64,000 nt of DNA, taken from contig CAYJLE010000001.1 in the NCBI GenBank assembly GCA_964370985.1, positions 1-64,000 of the forward strand. Reading direction: 5' to 3'. The stretch comes from JAHDVS01 sp964370985. GTDB lineage: Bacteria > Actinomycetota > Thermoleophilia > Gaiellales > Gaiellaceae. A program made the translations under genes and the position numbers. Shown one piece after another: positions 1 through 8,557 of the stretch (position 1 is the first letter of the stretch; each line of letters opens with the position of its first letter). The notes beneath the pieces were generated by a model. That model saw nothing but the letters and a program-made list of their open reading frames with translations, was not told where the DNA came from and ran no database searches.

Positions 1-177
1 CCGAGGGCGGCTGAGATCGCCGACGAGCTGCGGGAGCTCGTCCCTGCCCGGTCGGATGCAGACGAGCCGGCGATCCGGCTGCTCGCGGACGCGCTCGTGG
101 ACGCGCTCGCGGACATGGGGGTGCCTACGCGGCCGGTCTCTGCTTTTCCGGCTCGGGACCGAGGGAAGGAGTCGTGA
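1..177 (+). CDS. partial hypothetical protein (C-terminal 58 aa)
   Basis: The frame is open from the first base and ends at TGA 175-177, so only the C-terminus of a protein that begins outside the window is seen. The visible part is rich in Ala, Leu and Asp and probably helical (LLADALVDALADMG). I recognise no motif. It lies just before an integrase, and its stop overlaps an ATG (TGATG), so it is probably an accessory gene at the end of an integrated element. Function unknown. Confidence 0.45.
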   Translation, partial: PRAAEIADELRELVPARSDADEPAIRLLADALVDALADMGVPTRPVSAFPARDRGKES

Positions 178-221
178 TGGCCGAGGTCATGCTGGGGCGA
201 TTCCATGGAAGGGGGACGTGA
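177..221 (+). CDS. possible 14-aa coupling peptide ORF
   Basis: An ATG at 177 overlaps the stop of the upstream frame (TGATG) and opens a 14-codon frame whose TGA (219-221) overlaps the integrase ATG (221-223), again as TGATG. It encodes MAEVMLGRFHGRGT. It may be a translated linker that couples integrase translation to the upstream gene, or simply chance. Nothing beyond the two overlaps supports it. Confidence 0.2.
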   Translation: MAEVMLGRFHGRGT

Positions 222-1347
222 TGGCGAAGCGCACGAACATCCGGCGTCGCGGCCGGTCGTGGGTCGTGTACTACCGCGTCGACGGGCGGCAAGTCTGGCG
301 GTCGTTCCCGACGCGCGAGCAGGCGGAGCTGCACCTCGCGCAGGCCCAGGTTGAGAGGGCTCGCGGCGAGCTGCGAGCGCCGGCCCGAGTCACGTTCGGC
401 GAGGCGCTCGACGAGTGGCTCCGCCACGGCGAGCTCGAGCGGGGACTTAAGCCCTCGACGATCAGGGACTACCGGTCGTGCGTGGAGCGGTGGCTCCGTC
501 CGGCGTTCGGCGAGCTTCGGCTCGACGCTGTCACGGCCTCGGTGATCGAGCGGTGGCGCGCGGAAGCGATGGCCCGGGCGAAGAAGGACGAGAGGCTTCC
601 ACGGCGCCAGGCCGACAAGCTCATCGCGATCCTCCACGGTGTCTTCGAGCGGGCCCGGAAGGCGTACGGCTTCCCGCGGAACCCAGCCGACGATATCGAG
701 CGGTTGAAGGTCAGCTACTCGGGCCGCTTCGACTTCTACTCGCCGGAGGAGGTGTGGGCGCTCGTCCGGGCCGCTGCATCGGGGCAGGACGGCGCCATCT
801 TCCTGACCGCAGCGTTCACCGGGCTCCGGCGCGGCGAGCTCCTCGCCCTTCGCGTCCGGGATCTCGACTCGCAGCGGAGGCGATCCGGGTCGAGGGAAGC
901 ATCGACATCACGGGCGAGCGCGGCACCCCGAAGTCCGGTCGTACGCGAAGCGTGCCGATGGTGCCCGAGGTCGCGCAGGCGCTCGCCAGGCTGCTCACGC
1001 GGGAGCAGCACACCGGCGACGACGACCCCGTGTTCGTCGGCGAGTCCGGCGGGTACCTCGACGGGTCCGCGCTCCGCCGCCGCTTCAAGACCGCTCAGAC
1101 CCGAGCGAAGCTCAGGCCGCTCCGGCTCCACGATCTGCGCCACACGTTCGGGAGCCTCGCCGCGAGGAAGGCGGAGAGCGGCCGCGAGCTCCAGGAATGG
1201 ATGGGCCACGCCGACCTGAAGACGACGGCGCGCTACACGCACTACCGGTCGCGCGGCGGTGAGGCCGCCCGGCTGGCCGAAGCGTTCACGCTCGGCGAGC
1301 CCGGCGGGTCGAAGGAAGCGGAACCCGTGGAGGTCGCCACCCACTGA
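221..1347 (+). pseudogene. tyrosine recombinase (phage/ICE integrase), frameshifted
   Basis: Site-specific recombinase of the lambda-integrase family. It starts at ATG 221 with a purine-rich stretch upstream (GGAAGGGGG). The first frame gives an N-terminal arm-binding region, a core-binding domain and the first catalytic Arg (TGLRRGELLALR). Near 868-885 the coding sense passes to another frame, which carries the rest: PKSGRTRSVPM, the HxxR box (LHDLRHTFGS) and the C-terminal His/Tyr box (GHADLKTTARYTHY), ending at TGA 1345-1347. One base appears to be missing relative to a continuous gene, which would have been about 375 aa. It sits next to a tRNA-Gly 3' fragment, the expected place for an integrase that uses a tRNA attachment site. 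Either a decayed integrase or a sequencing/assembly indel. Confidence 0.85.
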
Positions 1348-1348
1348 T

Positions 1349-1369
1349 GCCTGCAAGCGGCCTGCAAGC
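1349..1369 (+). repeat. 10-bp direct repeat pair, possible integrase arm sites
   Basis: GCCTGCAAGC occurs at 1349-1358 and again at 1360-1369, directly after the integrase stop and before the tRNA fragment. Short direct repeats in this position are typical of integrase arm-binding sites. The role is inferred from position only. Confidence 0.35.
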
Positions 1370-1489
1370 ATTCGTCCTTCGCACGGACGCAGCCGGGTTC
1401 CGTCCGAACGCCGGCCGTGAGGGCGTTTCCCCCTGCTCGCGTCGCGTTTCGGCGGAACCCGGCGGAACGCGACGACGGCCCTTGACGGC

Positions 1490-1534
1490 TTGCCATGCAG
1501 AAGGTCGAGGGTTCGAGTCCCTTCATCCGCTCCT
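1490..1534 (+). other. att site: 3' fragment of a tRNA-Gly gene
   Basis: This reads as the 3' half of a tRNA: anticodon-loop sequence TTGCCAT with a GCC anticodon (1491-1493), a T arm with GTTCGAGTC at 1511-1519 closed by GAGGG/CCCTT, the 3' acceptor strand CATCCGC (1524-1530) and a T discriminator as in tRNA-Gly. No D arm or 5' acceptor strand lies upstream, and the upstream bases do not complete the anticodon stem, so this is not a whole tRNA. It fits the fragment left at one end of an element that integrated into a tRNA-Gly gene; the intact copy would lie at the other end, left of the window. Confidence 0.75.
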
Positions 1535-1540
1535 CGGAAA

Positions 1541-1564
1541 AGCCCCGCTCAGGCGGGGCTTTTC
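1541..1564 (+). terminator. rho-independent terminator of the tRNA-Gly locus
   Basis: AGCCCCGC/GCGGGGCT forms an 8-bp stem (1541-1548 with 1553-1560) with loop TCAG, followed by a short T run. It lies 7 bases after the tRNA fragment and is probably the original terminator of the tRNA-Gly gene, on the host side of the attachment site. Confidence 0.8.
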
Positions 1565-1578
1565 GTTGCCGGAGGCTC

Positions 1579-3000
1579 TCAGCGCGGATCGATCGGTAGG
1601 AGAGTGGCCAGGCCCGCCGCCTCCTCGAAGGCCGCTGCCGCCGCCAGCAGATCGGCGTCGCCGCGCGGGCGGCCGACGAGCTGGAGCCCGACGGGCCGCC
1701 CATCGGCGGTGAAGCCGCAGGGAACCGAGATCGCAGGGCAGGACGTGAGCGTGATCGCGGAGGTCACGCGCAGCCACTCGACGTAGTTGTGAAAGGCGGT
1801 TTCCTCGAGCTCGCGGATCCAGCGGGTCTCCACGGGAAACGGCGCCACGCAGGCGGCCGGGCACGCGAGCAGGTCGTAGCGCTCGAAGAACGCGGCCACG
1901 CGGTGGTAGATCGCCCCACGGGCGCGCTCGGCCCGGCCGACCTCCTCCGGCGTCAACCGCAGGCCCGCCTCCACGTTCCAGACGATGTCGGGCTTCAGGC
2001 GATCGCGCGCCGTCTCGTAGAGGGGTCCGAGGTCCGCGACGAAGCCCGCGGCGCGCAGGATCTGGAAGGTCTCCGGGGCATCCGTCAGGTCGGGGCACTC
2101 CTCCTCGACCGCGGCACCGAGATCGGCGAAGCGGGCGGCGGCCGCAGCGCACAGCCCGCGAACCTCGGGGTCGACCGGAGAGATGCCGAGATCGGGGCTG
2201 AACGCCACCCGGCGGGGAGCGCGCCGGCTTGCGGCGGCGATCGTGAACGGCTCCGCCGGCTCCGTCAGCGACAGCGGGTCCGCCGGGTGGCGGCCGGCCA
2301 TGGCGTCGAGCATCAGCGCGACGTCGGCCACCGTCCGGGCCATCGGGCCAGCCACCGAGAGCGTGTCGAACGGCAGCTCGCGCGGGCCCGTCGCGACGCG
2401 CCCCGGGCTCGGGCGCAGGCCGACGACCGAGCAGAAGCTCGCCGGCGTGCGGAGGCTGCCCCCGAGGTCGGAGCCGGTGGCCAGCCAGGTCTGGCCCGTC
2501 GCGAGCGCGGCCGCTGACCCCCCGGAGGAGCCACCGCAGGTGAGCGCAGCGTTCCACGGGTTGCGCGTCTCGCCGAAGACCTCGTTGAACGTGTTCGCCC
2601 CGGCGCCGAACTCCGGTGTGTTCGACTTCGCGAGCACGATCGCCCCGTTCGCTTCGAGCCGCTCGACGACCAGGCTCGAGCGCCCCGGCACGTGATCTGC
2701 GTAGATCGGCGAGCCGTACGTCGTGCGCACGCCCGCCACGTCCTCGAGGTCCTTGACCACGATCGGCAGTCCGGCGAGCCAGCCTGGCCCCGGGGCGTCC
2801 GGAGGATCGGCCATGAGCCGGCGGGCACGCTCCCGGGCGCGCTCGGGGCAAAGTGTGGGCAACGCGTTGAGCGACCCGTCCGTGACCGCGACCCGCTCGA
2901 GCGCGGCGTCGATCAGCTCGAGAGGCGCCAGCGCGCCGTTGCGCAGGAGCCTCACCGCTTCCCGCGCGGTCAGCGCGATCATGTCCGAGGCGCGAGGCAC
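1579..3000 (-). CDS. amidase (amidase-signature family)
   Basis: 473-aa hydrolase that cleaves a carboxamide; the substrate cannot be read from the sequence. The Ser-cisSer-Lys triad of the amidase-signature family is visible: Lys in VVKDLEDV (about residue 83), cis-Ser in GGSSGGSAA (about 158) and nucleophile Ser in SDLGGSLRTP (about 182). It resembles GatA in fold, but no gatB or gatC is nearby, so a stand-alone amidase is likelier than the glutamyl-tRNA amidotransferase. The GTG start at 3000 is chosen because a TAGGCT hexamer lies 9 nt upstream, giving a leaderless mRNA; an ATG six codons later is the alternative. It is divergent from the tryptophanase gene, with only 63 bp between. Confidence 0.9.
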   Translation of the reverse strand: MPRASDMIALTAREAVRLLRNGALAPLELIDAALERVAVTDGSLNALPTLCPERARERARRLMADPPDAPGPGWLAGLPIVVKDLEDVAGVRTTYGSPIYADHVPGRSSLVVERLEANGAIVLAKSNTPEFGAGANTFNEVFGETRNPWNAALTCGGSSGGSAAALATGQTWLATGSDLGGSLRTPASFCSVVGLRPSPGRVATGPRELPFDTLSVAGPMARTVADVALMLDAMAGRHPADPLSLTEPAEPFTIAAASRRAPRRVAFSPDLGISPVDPEVRGLCAAAAARFADLGAAVEEECPDLTDAPETFQILRAAGFVADLGPLYETARDRLKPDIVWNVEAGLRLTPEEVGRAERARGAIYHRVAAFFERYDLLACPAACVAPFPVETRWIRELEETAFHNYVEWLRVTSAITLTSCPAISVPCGFTADGRPVGLQLVGRPRGDADLLAAAAAFEEAAGLATLLPIDPR

Positions 3001-3009
3001 CGGCTCGCC

Positions 3010-3015
3010 AGCCTA
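3010..3015 (-). promoter_or_regulatory. -10 element (TAGGCT), leaderless amidase promoter
   Basis: TAGGCT on the minus strand ends 9 nt before the GTG start of the amidase. There is no room for a Shine-Dalgarno site. No clear -35. Confidence 0.6.
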
Positions 3016-3049
3016 CCGGCACACGCTGCGGTGCTGCCCGGCAGCCGCG

Positions 3050-3055
3050 TAGACT
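3050..3055 (+). promoter_or_regulatory. -10 element (TAGACT), leaderless tryptophanase promoter
   Basis: TAGACT ends 8 nt before the GTG at 3064. The two -10 hexamers of this divergent pair are only 34 bp apart, so the two promoters must overlap upstream. Confidence 0.6.
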
Positions 3056-3063
3056 CCGGCCGC

Positions 3064-4440
3064 GTGGAATACCGCACCGTGATCGAGCCGTTTCGGATCC
3101 ACTCGGTCGAGCCGCTGCGGCTGACGACCGTCGAGGAGCGGCAGGCGGCGATCCGGGAGGCCGGCTACAACCTCTTCAACCTCCACGCCGCGGACGTCCT
3201 GATCGACTTCCTGACCGACTCCGGCACCGGCGCCATGTCGCGCGACCAGTGGGCGGGGATCCAGCGCGGCGACGAGAGCTACGCCGGGTCGCCGTCCTGG
3301 TTCACGTTCCTCGACGCCGTCCAGGAGCTATTCCCGTTCCGCCACGTGATCCCGACCCACCAGGGGCGGGCGGCCGAGAAGATCCTCTTCTCGGTGATCG
3401 GCGGACCCGGGAAGGCGATCCCGAACAACACGCACTTCGACACCACGCGCGCGAACGTGGAGTTCACCGGGGCCGAGGCCGTCGACCTCGTCGTGCCCGA
3501 GGGACTCGAGCCTGCCCGGCTGCACCCGTTCAAGGGCAACATGGACCTCGGGGCGCTGGACGCGTTCCTCGCGTCGCGGGAGCCCGGCTCGGTGCCCGCC
3601 GTGTTCGTGACCGTGACGAACAACTCGGGCGGGGGCCAGCCGGTCTCGCTCGAGAATATCCGCGGCGTGCGCGCGCTCTGCGACCGCCACGGCGTGCCTC
3701 TCTACCTGGATGCCTGCCGGTTCGCCGAGAACGCCTGGTTCATCCGGGAGCGCGAGCCCGGCCAGGAGGGACGGGCGGTTGCCGACATCGTGCGGGAGCT
3801 GGCCTCGCTCGCCGATGGGATGACGATGAGCGCGAAGAAAGACCCGCTCGCGAACATCGGCGGCTGGCTCGCCCTCAACGACGACGAGCTCGCGGAACGC
3901 TGCCGCAACATGCTCATCCTCACCGAGGGATTCCCCACCTACGGCGGCCTCGCCGGGCGCGACCTCGAGGCGATCGCGCAAGGACTGCGCGAGGCCGTCG
4001 ACCACGACTACCTGCGCTACCGGGTTCGCTCGACCGCCTACCTCGGCGAGGGGCTTGCCCGCTCGGGGCTGCCGATGGTGCAGCCGTACGGCGGGCACGC
4101 CGTCTACGTCGACGCGCGGGCGCTGCTCCCGCACATCCCGCCGCTCGAGTACCCGGGCCAGGCGCTCGCGGTGGCGCTCTACGAGGCGGGCGGGATCCGC
4201 GGCTGCGAGATCGGCACGGTCATGTTCGGCCGCCGCCCCGACGGGAGCGAGGAGCCGGCCGCGATGGACCTCGTGCGGCTCGCCGTGCCGCGGCGCACCT
4301 ACACGCAGAGCCACGTCGACTACGTGATCGAAGTGTGCGCTTCGGTCGCGGCCCGGGCCGGGGAGCTGCGCGGCTTCCGCATCGCCTCGCAGCCCCCCGT
4401 CCTGCGCCACTTCACGGCCCGCTTCGCGCCCCTTTCCTGA
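3064..4440 (+). CDS. tnaA: tryptophanase (beta-eliminating lyase)
   Basis: 458-aa PLP enzyme splitting an aromatic amino acid; as a tryptophanase it would give indole, pyruvate and ammonia. Family landmarks run the whole length: LTDSGTGAMS, IPTHQGR, NSGGGQPVS, the PLP lysine in MSAKKD (about residue 259), EGFPTYGGL and a C-terminal LRHFTARF. Two positions favour tryptophanase over tyrosine phenol-lyase: FDTT rather than TTT near residue 130, and CEIG rather than ERG near residue 380 (from memory of the family). The GTG start at 3064 gives the usual length and follows the -10 TAGACT by 8 nt. It runs convergently into gcvPB with a 3-bp gap. Confidence 0.9.
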   Translation: MEYRTVIEPFRIHSVEPLRLTTVEERQAAIREAGYNLFNLHAADVLIDFLTDSGTGAMSRDQWAGIQRGDESYAGSPSWFTFLDAVQELFPFRHVIPTHQGRAAEKILFSVIGGPGKAIPNNTHFDTTRANVEFTGAEAVDLVVPEGLEPARLHPFKGNMDLGALDAFLASREPGSVPAVFVTVTNNSGGGQPVSLENIRGVRALCDRHGVPLYLDACRFAENAWFIREREPGQEGRAVADIVRELASLADGMTMSAKKDPLANIGGWLALNDDELAERCRNMLILTEGFPTYGGLAGRDLEAIAQGLREAVDHDYLRYRVRSTAYLGEGLARSGLPMVQPYGGHAVYVDARALLPHIPPLEYPGQALAVALYEAGGIRGCEIGTVMFGRRPDGSEEPAAMDLVRLAVPRRTYTQSHVDYVIEVCASVAARAGELRGFRIASQPPVLRHFTARFAPLS

Positions 4441-4443
4441 CGC

Positions 4444-6000
4444 TCAGCCCTCCCCGTGCTTGCGCTGCCACGCGCGCCACGTGAGCGCCCAGCGCTCCGG
4501 GTCGTTGTGCGGCTCCGGGTCCATGTAGTGGACGGTGCTCCGGTGCGGTGAGCTGCGCACGACGTCCGGCTGCTCGCGCGCCTCCTTCGCGACCTGGGCG
4601 AGGATCGCCGCGTACGTGTCGAGGTCGGCGCGCGAGACGGACTCTGCCGGCTCGAGCGTCATCGGCTCGGCCACGAGCCACGGCTCGTGGCTCGGGAAGT
4701 ACTGACTGACCCCGAAGTCCACCGTCCGCCGGGCGATGTCGAGCGTCGAGAGGCCCGTCTCCTGCTGGAGCCGCTCGAGGCTGTAGCGGATCTGCTCGAG
4801 CCGCCGGTCTGAGTTCCCCTCGGCGAACGAGATCTCGATGCCGGGGATCTCCGCCACCTTCTTCGCGAGGTAGTTGTTGTTGAGCACGGCCACCTCGGCG
4901 ACCTCGCGAAGCCCCTCCGCGCCCAGGGAGAGCACCCACGCGTACGAGCGCACGACCGTCGCCGGCACGCCGTGGAAGGCCCGCAACTTGCCGACCGAGT
5001 CAGGGCGGTCGTAGTCGAGGAAGAAGCGCCCGCTCGCCTCGTCCCGCTCGACCATCGGGGCGGGCAGGAAGCGCGCGAGCTCCCCGGTCACGCCGGAGGC
5101 GCCGACCGGCATGCCCATCGAGCAGTGCGGCGAGGAGAACGTCTTGTGCAGGTTGAACTGGCAGAGGTCGAAGCCAGCGTCGCGGGCGCGGGTGATCCCG
5201 AACAGCCCGTTCGCGTTCGCCTGGTCGTAATGGCAGAGGCCGCCGGCGTCGTGGACGATCTCGACGATCTCGTCGATGTGCGGGTTGAAGAGGCCCGTGT
5301 CCTCAGGGTTCGTGATCATCAGCCCGGCGGTCCGCTCGGAGACCGCAGCCTTGATCGCGTCGACGTCCGGGTAGCCGCGCTCGCCGGCGTAGACCGTGAC
5401 GACCTTGAGGCCGGCCGTCGCCGGGCCCGCACCGTCGCAGGGATGCGAGAAGATCGTGGTCACGATCTCGTCGCGATTCGCGTCCCCTCGGGCGGCGTGG
5501 TAGGCGCGCATCATGAGCGCGTTCGCGTAGACGGCCTGTGAGCCGCCGCCCGGCTGGAGCGTGAACCGCTCCATCCCGGAGATCGCGCAGAGCGCCCGCT
5601 CGAACTGCCACATCGCCTCGAGAATTCCCTGCACGGTCTCGTCGTCCTGGAGCGGGTGCAGGTCGGCGACCTTGTGGGACCGGATCAGCTCCTCGTTCAC
5701 CTTCGGGCTGTACTTCATCGTGCACGTGCCGAGCCCGAGGTGGATGTCGACGTCGTTGCCGAGCGTCTCCTGGGACAGGCGCAGGTAGTGGCGCAGCACC
5801 TGCGGCTGGGAGAGCTCGGGGAGAGCGGGCGGCACCGAGCGCCGCAACCCGTCCGGGATCGCGGCGGCGGTATCCCCGGCGACCGCGACGACCTCCGGCT
5901 CGACAGCGGGCGGCAGGAGGCCACGTTCACCGGGGCTCGTCTGCTCGTGGAGGATCGGCTCGTTCCAGCTCGCCTGGTGGAACGGTCTGAGCGCGGTCAT
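4444..6000 (-). CDS. gcvPB: glycine dehydrogenase (decarboxylating) subunit 2
   Basis: 518 aa; the C-terminal half of the split P protein of the glycine cleavage system, which carries PLP and decarboxylates glycine. The PLP lysine is in FNLHKTFSSPH, with a glycine-rich LQPGGGSQAVY loop before it. The ATG (6000-5998) overlaps the TGA of gcvPA (ATGA), so the two subunits are translationally coupled and probably made in equal amounts. No gcvT, gcvH or lpd is present in the window, so the rest of the system must be encoded elsewhere. Confidence 0.95.
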   Translation of the reverse strand: MTALRPFHQASWNEPILHEQTSPGERGLLPPAVEPEVVAVAGDTAAAIPDGLRRSVPPALPELSQPQVLRHYLRLSQETLGNDVDIHLGLGTCTMKYSPKVNEELIRSHKVADLHPLQDDETVQGILEAMWQFERALCAISGMERFTLQPGGGSQAVYANALMMRAYHAARGDANRDEIVTTIFSHPCDGAGPATAGLKVVTVYAGERGYPDVDAIKAAVSERTAGLMITNPEDTGLFNPHIDEIVEIVHDAGGLCHYDQANANGLFGITRARDAGFDLCQFNLHKTFSSPHCSMGMPVGASGVTGELARFLPAPMVERDEASGRFFLDYDRPDSVGKLRAFHGVPATVVRSYAWVLSLGAEGLREVAEVAVLNNNYLAKKVAEIPGIEISFAEGNSDRRLEQIRYSLERLQQETGLSTLDIARRTVDFGVSQYFPSHEPWLVAEPMTLEPAESVSRADLDTYAAILAQVAKEAREQPDVVRSSPHRSTVHYMDPEPHNDPERWALTWRAWQRKHGEG

Positions 6001-7382
6001 GCGATCACCTCCGAGAGCGTCTCGACCAGACGGTCGATGTCGGACTTCGTGTGGACCTCGGTCACGCAGTAGAGGGCGCTCTGGCCGAGCTGCGGGTAGG
6101 AGGCGGAGAGGTCGACGCCCCCGTGGATGCCCCGATCGAGCAGAGCCCGGTTGACCTCGGCGACCGTCTTGCCCGTCCCGTCGAAGCGGACGACGAGCTC
6201 CTTGAAGAACGGGCCCGACAGCGCGGGCGCCTCGACGCCAGGAAGCTCCCCGAGCGTCGCCGCCGCGTAGCGCGCGCGCTGCGCGATCCCCTCCCCCAGC
6301 TCGGCGAGCCCGCGGGGGCCGAGCAGGGCGAGGTAGACGCCGGCGACGATCAGCCACAGGTTCTGGGTCGTCCCGGCGTACTCGCTGGAGTCGCCGCGGG
6401 TGACGTAGGACATCCGCTCCCACACGACCTCGCCGAAGCCCCACTCGCCCTGGGTCGTCCTCGCGAGGCCGATCAGGAAGGTCGGGCACTCGGCGATGAA
6501 CCGCTCCTCGTCGGGCATCGCGACGAACCCGGCCAGGCCGCCGCCGAAGCCCATGTGCATCCCGAGCGGCTGCAGCTCCCCGCAGACGAGATCGGCGCCG
6601 TAGCGGGGCGGTGCCTCCAGGACACCGAGCGAGATCGGGTCGACGCCCACGACCGCGAGCGCCCCGGCCTCGTGGGCGAGCTCGGCGATCTGCGCCGAGC
6701 GCGTCTCGATCGTGCCGAGGTAGCCGGGGTTCTCGACGTAGACCGCGGCCGTGTCACCCGTCAGCACCGCTCGCAGCGCGTCGAGGTCGAGCAGGCCCGT
6801 GCCCGGCTCGAATGGCACCTCGACGACCTCGAGCGACGCGCCGCAGTAGCCGTGGATCACGGAGCGGCGCTCCGGCGCCGCGGACTCCGGCACGAGCACG
6901 CGGCTGCGGCCGGTCAGGCGACCCGCCATCGAGAGCGCGGTCGCCGCCGCCGTGCCCCAGTCGTACGTTGGCTGGCTGACGGCGTCGAGCTCGACGAGAT
7001 CGCCGAGCATGCTCGCCCCTTCGAACAGGGCCTGCATCTTTCCGTGGTCCGAGTACGTCTCCCCGTAGTAGGCGGTCAGGAACTCGCCCCGACTCGCGAC
7101 CTCGTCGCAGACCGCGGGGACGTAATGGGGCCAGCAGCCGCCGCCGAGGAAGCTCAGGGTCTCCTTGCAGCTTCGATTCTCGCCGAGCAGCCCTTCCAGG
7201 TGGCGGCGCAGGTCCGCCTCCGAGGCCAGCGGCGGAGGTAGGTCGAGCGGCCGGTCGAGGCGCAGCCGCGCGGGGATCGCCGTGTACAGCTCCTCGATGC
7301 TGGCCGCGCCGATCTCGCGCAGCATCTCCTCCTTGATCCGCGGCACCGAGTTCGGGATGTACGGATGGGCCGTGTCGGGCAT
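5997..7382 (-). CDS. gcvPA: glycine dehydrogenase (decarboxylating) subunit 1
   Basis: 461 aa; N-terminal half of the two-subunit P protein, forming a heterotetramer with GcvPB. Typical stretches are YIPNSVPRIKEEML at the N-terminus, FLGGGCWPHYVP and YGETYSDHGKMQ. Start ATG 7382 has an AGGAG site about 10 nt upstream; a possible -10 (TATGGT, 7424-7419) lies behind it, so unlike many neighbours this gene is leadered. Confidence 0.95.
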   Translation of the reverse strand: MPDTAHPYIPNSVPRIKEEMLREIGAASIEELYTAIPARLRLDRPLDLPPPLASEADLRRHLEGLLGENRSCKETLSFLGGGCWPHYVPAVCDEVASRGEFLTAYYGETYSDHGKMQALFEGASMLGDLVELDAVSQPTYDWGTAAATALSMAGRLTGRSRVLVPESAAPERRSVIHGYCGASLEVVEVPFEPGTGLLDLDALRAVLTGDTAAVYVENPGYLGTIETRSAQIAELAHEAGALAVVGVDPISLGVLEAPPRYGADLVCGELQPLGMHMGFGGGLAGFVAMPDEERFIAECPTFLIGLARTTQGEWGFGEVVWERMSYVTRGDSSEYAGTTQNLWLIVAGVYLALLGPRGLAELGEGIAQRARYAAATLGELPGVEAPALSGPFFKELVVRFDGTGKTVAEVNRALLDRGIHGGVDLSASYPQLGQSALYCVTEVHTKSDIDRLVETLSEVIA

Positions 7383-7418
7383 GGGCACACGCTCCTGACG
7401 TCGAGACGGGACACCCCG

Positions 7419-7424
7419 ACCATA
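7419..7424 (-). promoter_or_regulatory. possible -10 element (TATGGT) for gcvPA-gcvPB
   Basis: TATGGT on the minus strand, 36 nt before the gcvPA ATG, in a 47-bp gap. It leaves a leader containing AGGAG. Weak match, no -35 seen. Confidence 0.35.
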
Positions 7425-7429
7425 TCCCG

Positions 7430-8557
7430 CTACGACGAGACGCGGTAGACGACCTCGCGCCCGGGACCGGTGATCACCCGCCGGAAGCCGGAAAGCTCCG
7501 CGTCGAGATCGGGGGCCCCGGTGTCGACGAGGAGCGGGCGACCGCCGAGCGCGGCAAGCTTCGCCTCCGTCGCGACGACGACCACGTTCTCGGGCCCGCA
7601 GCACCGCAGGACGCGCGCCGAGAGCTGCTGGTTGCCACGCCCGAACACGAAGCCCTGGCCGCCCACGGGCGTCACCACTACCTTCGTCCCCGGCTCGGCC
7701 AGCTCGAGCAGCCTGCTCTCGTCCGCGTCGGACGCGACGAGCCGCCCCCCGCGCACGGCGTCCACGCCGAGCAGCGTCTTCTCGAGCCCGAGCGCCGCCA
7801 GCACCGCGCGAGTGGTCGTTCCGGGGCCGACGAGGCAGAGCCCGTCGCCGAGCACCTCCCCGGCCACGTAGCGGCCGAGCAGCTCCTGCGCGGCACGCTC
7901 GGAGGGCGCGCTGCGCGCCTTGCCGCCCTGCACTCGCGAAGCGCTCACGGGGACGCGCAGGTAGCCGTGCAACCGTGCCGAGACGACACCCTCGCGCAAC
8001 GCGGCCTCGTCGACGTCCATCACCTCGCCCTCCTCGACCGCACCGTTGCCCCGTAGGAACCGAAGCGCCAGCTCGCCCGCGCTGCGCGGGTTGACCGCGA
8101 ACACGGCGGAGTGCATCTTCACGCCGGACGGGATCCCGAGCGCGGGAACGCGGTCGCCGATCGCCTGGAGCACGTCGACGGCGGTGCCGTCCCCTCCCGC
8201 GAATAGGAGCAGGTCGACCCCTGCGCCGGCCATCGCCGCCGCAGCAGCGCGCGTGTCGGCCGCCGTTGTCGCCTCCCCGATCGTGCCGACCACGACCGGA
8301 TCGAAGCCGCGGGCGCGTGCCTCGCGCTCGCCCATCTCCCCGGGCGCGACGAAGAGCTCGAGCCCGTCGCCGTCGGACGCGAGCACTTCCAGCGCCTGCT
8401 CGGCGCGACCCGGCGAGACCTGCTCGGCGCCGCGCTCGCGGGCCAGAGCGACGAGCGCGGGATCGTCGCTGCCCTTCAACGCCGCCCGGCCGCCCACGCC
8501 GGCGACGGGGTTGACGACGAGCCCGACGCGGCGGGAGACCCGCTCAGCCTCCGGCAT
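7430..8557 (-). CDS. ATP-NAD kinase family protein
   Basis: 375 aa. The N-terminal part has the NAD-kinase/diacylglycerol-kinase signature: GLVVNPVAGVGGRAALKGSD near the start, then LLLFAGGDGTAVDV with the GGDGT nucleotide-binding motif (about residue 115). The C-terminal half (LVGPGTTTRAVL, VVVTPVGGQGFVFGRGNQQ) belongs to a subgroup larger than housekeeping NAD kinase whose substrate is uncertain. It may phosphorylate NAD or another small molecule; I would not call it nadK. Start ATG 8557 is inside the 3' end of the RNase HI gene (14-bp overlap), so it is the last gene of a minus-strand operon. Confidence 0.75.
   Translation of the reverse strand: MPEAERVSRRVGLVVNPVAGVGGRAALKGSDDPALVALARERGAEQVSPGRAEQALEVLASDGDGLELFVAPGEMGEREARARGFDPVVVGTIGEATTAADTRAAAAAMAGAGVDLLLFAGGDGTAVDVLQAIGDRVPALGIPSGVKMHSAVFAVNPRSAGELALRFLRGNGAVEEGEVMDVDEAALREGVVSARLHGYLRVPVSASRVQGGKARSAPSERAAQELLGRYVAGEVLGDGLCLVGPGTTTRAVLAALGLEKTLLGVDAVRGGRLVASDADESRLLELAEPGTKVVVTPVGGQGFVFGRGNQQLSARVLRCCGPENVVVVATEAKLAALGGRPLLVDTGAPDLDAELSGFRRVITGPGREVVYRVSS

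Noticed and set aside
1490..1534. Complete tRNA-Gly gene
   Set aside because: No D arm and no 5' acceptor strand upstream; the upstream sequence does not pair with the anticodon stem.
3064..4440. Tyrosine phenol-lyase instead of tryptophanase
   Set aside because: FDTT and CEIG positions match tryptophanase as I remember the family; the Arg typical of tyrosine phenol-lyases is absent.
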